DNA of 64,000 bases from Forficula auricularia (Eukaryota; Arthropoda; Insecta; Dermaptera; Forficulidae). The position numbers were made by a program, and so were the translations under genes. Numbering within the stretch: position 1 is the stretch's first letter; each line of letters begins with the position of its first letter. Shown here in pieces: positions 57,130 through 64,000 of the stretch. The DNA lies in assembly GCA_024734495.1 (NCBI GenBank), contig JALMQS010000075.1:6246832-6310831 (forward strand). The letters run 5' to 3'. A model generated the notes under the pieces. It saw only the letters and a program-made list of their open reading frames with translations, made no database searches and was not told the DNA's origin.

Positions 57130-57350
57130 AAATAATGTGTAATTTATTGGATTCCTTCCTCCTTTCCTTTCAAACCGGATTTGTTGCCTTCATTGGCCAC
57201 TTGAAACGCTGAAGAAGGAGGGAAGAATCCTCCGAAACGTCGGTTTGAAAGGAAAGGAGGAAGGAATCCAATAAATTATACCTTATTTGGATATACGTTA
57301 ATTTTTTCTTTCCTCACTACCCGTAGGCTGCCTTCCATTACTTTCAATTA
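56689..57350. repeat. Foldback related to 37070-37567 (with duplicated left end)
   Basis: The left end TTTTTTTGCGACGAAATTTT and following 120 bases match the left end of 37070-37567; the right arm (57225-57350) matches its right arm. The left hairpin motif is deleted (CAAACCGGATTTG at about 57170). Because of the tandem duplication the left end appears twice (56689 and 57010). Confidence 0.65.
57204..57246 (+). ncRNA. Hammerhead-like motif in the second foldback copy
   Basis: CUGAAGA, extra A, perfect GGAGG/CCUCC stem with GAAGAAU loop, and GAAACGUC as in 37426-37468. Stem I has a G-G mismatch next to the core but four pairs outside it (AAAC/GUUU). Confidence 0.3.
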
Positions 57351-58836
57351 TAAGTTTTTTTTGGCTAGTATCTTTATTATATATAAAAAAAAAACTTGTT
57401 TTTATCCAGAATCAAGGATTGTTTTTTCTTTGTAAGAAATATGCCCTGAACCGATTCGGGCTCTTGAGAATCTGTCAAATTCTTGGTCTTCTGCTAAACA
57501 TCCTTGAGACAATAATTTCCTCCTGTGGAATTTGGGAAAGAATGTTTTTGTTTGTTGTTCATTCTGATCAAGAACTTGAGATATATACGATCCAGCCCGG
57601 GATCTGATTTCGAAACTATTCCATAATAAATAAAATTAAAACGATCTAGTGGGTTTTCGTCTCAAAACCAACTCATTGGTTATGCATGCTGCAGACGCCA
57701 TGCATCACGCGACTCCTCACGTACCTTGCTTGTTGGTACACACACACACACACAGAGATAGACAGACAGACAGACACGAGCACAAGCCAGGTCTCTAAAA
57801 TAGCTGCTCGTACCAAAAGGAACCCGCTCGCTTCTATCATTGTGTTATATCCGTTTTGCGCTGCTGTCACCGCATAAAGAAATAATCATCGCAGCCTTAT
57901 TCGACTCGTAAATTTCCGTCTGGTATGATGATTAGACAGTTCACGTTTACTCCAGTTCACCAGCACCTGATCTTTTGTTCGCTGTTTAAATTGTTCGGGA
58001 TATAAAAAGAGAAGGGAATAAAGAAGGGCAATCAACACCTCGGGATGAAAATAAACAGAGAATAAACACATAGGCGAGAAGAATCACATAATTGTATCAA
58101 GAAGAAATTGAAAATATATCCTAGAGACGGAAAAAGAAACATTTATATCTAGGAGAAGGCTCGGATGATTTTATATGAACAAATACTAGTCTATAAAACA
58201 AGATGTACCTAATAACGTTTATAAGAACATAAAACTCTTTGAGAAATTTTTTAACTTTACCATTTATATATAAAATATGAAGCAGAAGTGATTTAGGAAT
58301 ATTTTTAAAATTTTGATTAAAGTACAAATTCTGGATTATGATGGAGTTGAAACCATTCTTTTCGAATAAAAATCTTTATTCGATTAACCTTTGAGCTTTT
58401 TGCAGATAATATTTCTTACTCCTTCGGGATTTCAGGAATTTTGTCTGTTTATGTTAATATTTGACAAAATTCAAAAACACTGATACAGGCGAGTATGTTG
58501 TATTTATCTATATGCTTTTTTTCATTTACCCTTTTGAATTTTAAGGAAAGGAGGACAAACTTATGAAACATTGTTTGAAAAATGTTGAAGTAACTCGCAA
58601 ATAGATTTTTATTTGAAAATAAAATGGTTTCATTAATCTGGGCTGCCACTCCATCATAATCCAGTTTTAGTTAACAGCAAATTCATTTGAAATGAAATCT
58701 AGATCAGACCTTTATTTTAAATAAGAAAAAATTAAAAATATATTTTCTTAGTGAGAGTAGAACAGTTGATTCTTAAGGAGAATTCATTTAGATTGTCCTC
58801 TGTTTGATGCAAATAAACATAGACCTATATGACTTA
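57351..58836. other. No gene; microsatellite and one repeat fragment
   Basis: 57737-57777 has CA and GACA simple repeats. 57660-58080 is less AT-rich and without repeat words; frames on both strands cross the microsatellite and are not accepted. 58745-58817 is a GTCTTCTGC-family tail (GTCCTCTGTTTGATGCAAAT) matching 62880-62936. Confidence 0.4.
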
Positions 58837-59047
58837 CGGCCAGTTGTATGTCGGTTGGTAAACTCTTTTTAAACGTTGACAAAGGGTAATAAAACCTTAT
58901 AATTCACCTGGTGGCCGGCGGGATGGCCAATCAGATGACAGGCACTTTCATCTGATTAGCCATCCCGTCAGGCAGAAGGTGAATTCTAAGGTTTTACCCT
59001 TTGTCAACGTTTAAAAAGAGTTTACCAACCGACATACGAACTGGCCC
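58837..59047. mobile_element. Harbinger-like MITE, copy 3
   Basis: The termini CGGCCAGTTGTATGTCG and CGACATACGAACTGGCCC are flanked by TTA on each side (58834-58836, 59048-59050). The arms share AACTCTTTTTAAACGTTGAC and GGTTTTACCCTTTG. The centre has GGATGGCCAATCAGATGACA. It is closely related to copy 2 and more distantly to copy 1. Confidence 0.75.
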
Positions 59048-59050
59048 TTA

Positions 59051-59848
59051 AGATTTGAGTTTCATGATCAGTCTTTTTAATTAGAAATATTCCATGTGTA
59101 GTTTCTTATGAGTTCAAATACCTGATTGAATGTAAATCTATTCGTTCTTTTAGAAAGTATTTGATTGCTTTCTAAACAAAATCTTTATTGCTTAAAATTT
59201 CAAATAATTCATTGTCAATTAATAAAAGATCAGATATAGTCTTCTTTTTGAAAATTTAACAAGATTTTTTGTAAATAAAATATTATATTTGAAAATGATC
59301 TTTATTTTCCCTACATTTTGAAGTATTGTCAAGGTTTCCAAAATATTTAGGTAAATTTACTTGTGCTCTAAATTTCATTATTTTGTAAATAGTCATTTTT
59401 CTTAAATGTTTTTCTGCTAAAATAAACGTTATTAATAATTGTTAATATTTCTTATAGTAATATAATTGATACCCTTAATTTATAGTATAAATGTTAGTAG
59501 AACTTCATTAAGAGTAGCAATTAAATTAACAATGTATCAGAAATATGGCGTGATCAAAATGTCTGTTTGAACTTCACTGAGGCAATATTCACTAAAGCTC
59601 TATTCAGATGGGCCAGTTTAAGGATAATCAACAGCCATCTAATTGAACCTCAATAACATATTTAGATGAATTTATGAGATATTGAAACTAATATTGATAC
59701 TGTTGACACAATCATAGGGTCGGTATATCAAAGTGAAATTGGAGGTAAAATTACAAATTTTCAAGACTCGATATGCTTTTTGTAGTTTCGGTTTTAATTA
59801 ATAAATATCTAAATGTGATAATAATTTTCTATGTAGGATGTAGAATGA
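59051..59848. other. No gene recognised
   Basis: AT-rich; nothing supported. Confidence 0.4.
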
Positions 59849-59912
59849 AATGTAGAATTAACATAGGAAATTATTGATTACATTATTTAACTTTCGCGGT
59901 TCAAATTGCTTT
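59849..59912. repeat. Single arm end of the tRNA-like foldback family
   Basis: TGTAGAATTAACATA, then GAAATTATTGATTACATTAT and TTAACTTTCGCGGTTCAAAT match the right arm of 54983-55515 beyond its tRNA-like head. It shows that the arm exists independently elsewhere. Confidence 0.6.
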
Positions 59913-59949
59913 CATCTAAATGTGATATTTAGTTTGATTTATAATTTTC

Positions 59950-60430
59950 TTACCTGGAGTCAAAAAGCCATTCCTAGATAAATAGAAATTATGAAATTAA
60001 TCTATAATACTGTGGAACAGGTCTGAACTTGTATTAGACGACCTTTTATTGAAAGAATCGCTCCGTTGCATATTTAGTAAATAATAAAAAAGTGAAAACT
60101 TATTTACGGTTGAGACGCCTTTATAAGTAATTAAAAATAAACTTAAATATAAAATAATTTTTTCATTTATGCTTATATAATAACATTGTCTTAAAATTTC
60201 AAAAAAATCTTTCAAGTTCTGAAGCTCAAAAGCGCAAAATCCAATCAGTGCTTTGCATTGGAAAAAAATACAATCATTTTAGCATAAGAAGAAACTTTCT
60301 AGGACTTTTCATTCTTAAGTTATTGAGGGTATCAGACATTCAGAATGGTAGAAAATGATTTTTCTGCACGTTTCAAACTTTTTTAAACAAAATGAAAAAT
60401 AATTTATTCGGGTGAATTCAATACTAGCTC
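59950..60430. repeat. Dispersed repeat, copy B (matches 25880-26700)
   Basis: Same block order as copy A, but about 340 bases shorter through internal deletions. Shared words include GCCATTCCTAGAT, GGAACAGGTCTGAACTTGTA and AAATGATTTTTCTGCAC. Confidence 0.55.
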
Positions 60431-60690
60431 GTCCAGAAGCATGGTGGTTCATTTTGATAGATTTAGGAAGAAAATGAAAGATCAAATATGATTTCTTTTA
60501 ACACCAATAAACCTATAAATCACAAAATAATTACTTCAATCTCAAATTCAACATTTTTCCAAACCCTTTCACGATGAATGTCTTTTCATAAGATTTTTTT
60601 TACTATAGACGATCAGGTGTATAAAGTAATTTTTCTTCATTTATTATAGAGGTAATAAAATGACACTTTTTTTTATTTTGTATTTTATAG

Positions 60691-60787
60691 GCTGTCTGCG
60701 AGGAAAGAAGAGACGACAGCGTGGCTTGAACCTCGACTTCTTCTTGGCCTGCCACTGCAGTTGAAACTCAATCCTGCCAGAGTCAAC
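60691..60787 (+). CDS. Putative host exon A (short alternative 60761-60787)
   Basis: A T-rich tract and TATAG precede 60691, and a consensus donor GTAAGT follows 60787. A second strong acceptor (CTTCTTCTTGGCCTGCCACT then GCAG) lies at 60760. Only the frame compatible in phase with exon B matters for coding: in the long form it meets TGA at 60727-60729, so the 27-base form 60761-60787 is the consistent coding choice. It is less AT-rich than flanking DNA and shares no repeat words. An untranslated or non-coding RNA exon is the alternative. Confidence 0.3.
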
Positions 60788-61114
60788 GTAAGTAACACTG
60801 ACAATAATTTCAATCAATAGAATCAACAGATTCCTATTCTCTTATAATTATTGCTATCTATTACTGATGATCGGACAATTTGATATTGCAATTCGGTCTA
60901 TCTGGTTTCGTCAGAATTTTTTGAAGAGTAGTCGAATTCATCGATCTTTCCTGAATCCCCTCGAAATCTTCTCTCTACTCATATCTAATAAGATTTATCT
61001 TTAAAAAAATATATTTAGCAGAACATTTACTAGGTAGAATAACATGTTTTCATTATTTTTATTTAAAAATGTATTTTATTTTCAGTATGATAAAATTGTA
61101 CTAAACTGACAATG

Positions 61115-61269
61115 ACTCGTTTAAATATTCAAACACCACAACATTCTGAGGTATATGAGGAGGGTTTCTGACGTATATGGGAGAAGTATCCTGTGGCAAC
61201 CGACAACTACATCCTAGTCAATGGTTTGACTCATATATCTTCAGAATGTTGTGTTGTTTGAATATTTAA
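61115..61269. repeat. Short foldback, 38-bp arms
   Basis: TAAATATTCAAACACCACAA with CATTCTGAGG is inverted at the right as CAGAATGTTGTGTTGTTTGA. The 75-bp spacer shows nothing recognisable. It lies within the intron between putative exons A and B. Confidence 0.65.
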
Positions 61270-61377
61270 AATTTATTTTTGTAATACCTGTGGCGAAAGT
61301 GCGATTTTCGAGAAACTTTTGGGGAGGATAAACCGACTGACTGACTATTAAAGAAAATTTAAAAAATTAAAAAAATA

Positions 61378-61561
61378 TAGGTAGGTTTCACAAAAAATAA
61401 AAGACAAGATGCTTGTTAGCATGAGTTTATATATATATTTCAGGGTACGAGCCCATCTTCAGTAGTTCACAGAGAAAATTTGAGTTCAAAAATATAAAAT
61501 GCTTTAGAATTAAATTTTTTTAACTTTAGCAATATTTAACAATTTTTGTGAAACCTACCTA
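61378..61561. mobile_element. MITE with TAGGTAGGTTTCAC ends
   Basis: The terminal repeats TAGGTAGGTTTCACAAAAA and TTTTTGTGAAACCTACCTA are perfect inverted copies. The interior holds a minus-strand hairpin (61437-61462): CUGAAGA, U, GGG-CUCGUA-CCC, U, GAAA, next to an AU run. The termini recall the GTGTTTCACAAA ends of the 41053-41870 foldback. Confidence 0.7.
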
Positions 61562-61579
61562 GAATTTTATATTTTTAAA

Positions 61580-61938
61580 TTTTTTAAAATTGGGTTGGGG
61601 GTGCAGGGGGTGGTGCGGGGTCGAGTCCAGGGGGCATAGCGGGGGTGGGTTCCAGGGGGCTAGGCGGGGGTGTGGCGCGCAGGGTTGGAGGGCACGGGGT
61701 GGGGTCCGGGGTGGATGGGGTGCGAGGTCCGAGGTGGGTGGGGTGCGGGCGGGGGTTGGGAACGGGTGCATGGTGCGGGGGAGGGGGTGCTGGAGAGGTT
61801 TGGGGTGGGTGAGAGGTGTTAGTGGGTTAGGGTGCGGAATGTAGTGTTGGGGTGGGGTGCTGGGTGGGTTTCGGGGGGGGTCCAGGGGGCGTGCTCCCTG
61901 GCTACGAAGAGGCCGCCGAAGGCGGGCATTGCAGCTAG
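61580..61938 (+). mobile_element. Helitron 3' portion, G-rich
   Basis: The 3' end matches the Helitron at 52360-53075: GGGGGGCGTGCTCCCTGG-like text, hairpin CCGCCGAAGGCGG (61913-61925), then CTAG (61935-61938) before T. The 5' end is not recognised and probably truncated near 61580, right after the MITE. The plus strand is a long series of G-runs, some compatible with G-quadruplexes. The opposing frames 61559-61771 and 61590-61844 result from this composition. Confidence 0.6.
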
Positions 61939-62091
61939 TTATATTATATAATCAAGTATATAATATATTTTAGGTTCATAGGTAGATTGGGATAATGAAT
62001 TAGTAAATTATATAACGTGTCGATAAATATTTTAAAAATAAATAAATATTAAATAAGAGAAATCAAATAATGTTGATAATTTAATTTCCAG

Positions 62092-62194
62092 TATCGAAAT
62101 TCAAAGAAATTGATAATCTGGCCGGGCGACTTATCTCATTAACGGGCCTCAGTCAGCCGCCTGCTAACCCAAAAGAAGACATCACAGCGTTCAA
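62092..62194 (+). CDS. Putative host exon B, unknown protein
   Basis: The acceptor TTTAATTTCCAG ends at 62091 and the donor GTAAGC starts at 62195. Of the three frames only one is open for all 33 codons (from 62094). It encodes a leucine-rich, probably helical stretch containing DNLAGRLISLTGLSQPP and then a charged NPKED segment. Its phase fits a one-base overhang from exon A. The protein is not recognised. Composition differs clearly from the AT-rich introns. No TE similarity was noticed. Confidence 0.4.
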
Positions 62195-62399
62195 GTAAGC
62201 TAATTATTTCGCATAATCTAATTAATTTGATTAATTAAATATAATATTTACAATCCTATCTTCATTTCTCTTTCTCTTATATATCAATATCTTTAAATTG
62301 AAAATATTTTATTATAAATATGATATTTTCTTTATAATGAAAGTAAAAAAAAGATTGTATTTATTTGTGAATAAACTAATATTATAATTTTCTTTTCAG

Positions 62400-62494
62400 T
62401 TTTAATTGAATTGATTGAACTGTGATGCTGAGGCAGACAACACGTTCTATTCATGCACTTTACGAGATTCTGTTTTCATCTCTCTGGACTCAAG
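62400..62494 (+). other. Possible exon C, probably not coding
   Basis: The acceptor TTTTCTTTTCAG ends at 62399 and a weaker donor GTAGCC starts at 62495. All three frames contain stops; joined to exon B the reading would stop after three codons. It could hold the end of the coding sequence, be untranslated or be chance. Confidence 0.15.
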
Positions 62495-62829
62495 GTAGCC
62501 TTTACATTTCTTTTTTTTTTTTTTTAATTTTAAGTCTTTTACTTTAAAACCGGTGTAATTTGCTTTCGAATGAAGGGTGTAATTTAAAAAAAATGCTTAT
62601 TTTTAGTATTTTTATTCTAATTAAGTGTATATTATTTTCATATATTTTGAGGGTTTGCATGCAAGTTGATCAGCTTATACAAATGAAATGAAAACAGATT
62701 GATATATACATAAGTGGTAATTTGATCTATACATAGTAATAACTTTTAAACACAAGGTTACAAATTTTTAATTACATCATTCATTCTAATTAAAAACATC
62801 CAAATCCAATAAAAGTACATTGATAATTT

Positions 62830-62940
62830 GTTTTAATTGAAAAGTTTTTATTTTGCCGAGAGTATACTAGATGCTATAACAGAGTTGTTGATTCATAAAG
62901 AGAAACAAGGAGGTTGTCCTCTGCTTGATGCAAATAAGTA
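62830..62940. repeat. GTCTTCTGC-family fragment
   Basis: It contains AATTGAAAAGTTTTTATTTT, GCCGAGAGTATACTAGATGC and GTTGTCCTCTGCTTGATGCA in family order. The frame 62837-63088 crosses this repeat and is not accepted. Confidence 0.55.
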
Positions 62941-63023
62941 TACACACATATATATCGAATATATATTATATTATAAAAAAATACAAATCTTTTTAAAACA
63001 ATCTTGGAACTTTTATTTTGAAA

Positions 63024-63060
63024 CTAGACGTTTCAAGAGAAATTCTCCTTTTATCAATAG
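63024..63060 (-). ncRNA. Hammerhead-like motif, UUGAUAA variant 2
   Basis: Minus strand: stem I CUA/UAG, UUGAUAA, A, stem AGGAG/CUCUU (five pairs including one G-U), GAAACGUC. Compared with 41895-41932 the stem changes GGGAG to AGGAG and CUCCC to CUCUU, so pairing is kept. Confidence 0.3.
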
Positions 63061-63321
63061 AAAATTTTCTATGCTGCTAAATGTATAATTATAATTATTT
63101 TTCTTCAATAATCAGCATGTTAAAAGCGCCCTTGTATAATTATAAATATTTCTTTTCAATAAATCATCAGTTCACTTTTGCCTTAGTCTACTAGTACTGA
63201 CATGTTTCGCTGCAAGTCGGGACAGGTTGCGGTGGTCAGGCGGTATCTATTCTTATAAACACGACCTTTCGTGAATTTATTATTTGTCCTTAACTTTAAA
63301 ATTATTTATTTATTTCTTCAA

Positions 63322-63642
63322 GCCCTTAGACCCATGAAATATATAGACACGCCCTCTGCTACTCTCCACACAGAGTGAAGTGAGGCCAACATCGCCTACA
63401 GATGACGTCACGTTCTCGAATAAATATTTGGTTATATTAATTTAATATTAATTTGCGATTATTGGAATCAAAATAAATAATCTAAACTACGATAAATTTA
63501 TCTCAATGTATAATAATTCCTATAGTGGCCATGCTATTTCTGGTTGTTCCTACCTACAGAAGACGTCAAGTTCTATAGGAGATGTTGGCCTCACCAAATC
63601 GACACCAGGGCGTGTCTATATATTTCATGCTCTAAGTTCAAG
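63322..63642. repeat. Foldback with AGACACGCCC arms
   Basis: The left arm (CATGAAATATATAGACACGC then CCT) and right arm (AGGGCGTGTCTATATATTTC then ATG) are inverted. A second block, GAGGCCAACATC with GATGTTGGCCTC, also pairs. The AT-rich centre is not recognisable. Confidence 0.65.
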
Positions 63643-64000
63643 CCTATATGATTTGCGATAATCAAAATAAAATTGATTTTCTGTTCTATTAAATACATAT
63701 GATGTTTCTTAAAATTTTCAGTATTCTAAGGAAATTAAATCAATAAAAAATCAAATAGTTTTCGTTGACAAAGCTTTAGTTTTGACGAGAGCGTTTGTAA
63801 AGTCGAGGTTTTGAAAAAGTTTTTCATTTTCCTCCAATAAATTAATATTTTTTGGATATTTTTAAAATAATGTATTCTTTTTACTTATCACATTACATAT
63901 AAATTATTGTTTCATTGAAAACATTTATTTATTACTATATAGTGATACATCTACACAAGCTTTTTAAGTAATTTTAATTAATTTTTTTAAAGATGGAGTG
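63643..64000. other. No gene recognised
   Basis: AT-rich tail of the window; nothing supported. Confidence 0.4.

Noticed and set aside
61559..61844. Opposed open frames (proline-rich minus, glycine-rich plus) in GC-rich DNA
   Set aside because: They come from the G-rich composition of the Helitron 3' region; no domain is visible and both strands are open at once.

Overview
The window is strongly AT-rich eukaryotic DNA with one 100-base run of N (a scaffold gap). It is packed with transposable elements of the kinds found in arthropod, most likely insect, genomes: a Ty3/gypsy LTR retrotransposon, an APE-type non-LTR element, a jockey-like LINE, Helitrons, hAT and Harbinger-like nonautonomous elements, tRNA-derived SINE-like units and many foldback repeats. 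There is no bacterial gene organisation and no CRISPR array. The species cannot be named from this sequence.

Layout. 1-4308: 3' part of a Ty3/gypsy element with an intact gag-pol frame that is open at the window edge, plus its 3' LTR. 4.8-9.4 kb: foldback repeats, including a nested set at 7428-8985. 9.9-12.2 kb: a nonautonomous DNA element, then a 119-bp satellite in an inverted arrangement. 12.2-15.3 kb: an endonuclease/reverse-transcriptase LINE with frameshifts, cut off by the N gap. 15.4-48.3 kb: no recognisable intact gene, but a dense mosaic of foldbacks, MITEs, hAT remnants and minisatellites. 48358-49397: a 5'-truncated jockey-like LINE with poly(A) and a 12-bp target-site duplication. 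52.4-57.4 kb: a short Helitron, hAT remnants, an inverted tRNA-like retroposon and a tandemly duplicated hAT/foldback unit. 60.7-62.5 kb: the only candidate host gene, two or three short exons on the + strand with good splice signals. The rest is repeats and unassigned AT-rich DNA.

The most interesting signal is a hairpin motif that recurs in otherwise dissimilar repeats: CUGANGA, one extra A or U, a variable but paired stem, GAAA, then usually CGUC or CGUU. At several loci the flanks also pair as stem I, and some have a short stem III, which gives hammerhead-ribozyme topology. The clearest is 45394-45448 (minus strand), with six perfect stem I pairs and four stem III pairs. Base changes in the stems of different families tend to keep pairing. 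Hammerhead motifs are known in Penelope-like retroelements. The inverted arms, and the 12-bp target duplication of one copy (37070-37567), fit that origin, but no Penelope reverse transcriptase is visible here. The extra nucleotide before stem II departs from the textbook core, so activity is unproven.

The mobile elements do not form pathways with each other. Their interaction is insertional: several sit inside others, and those nestings allow empty sites and target duplications to be read directly.
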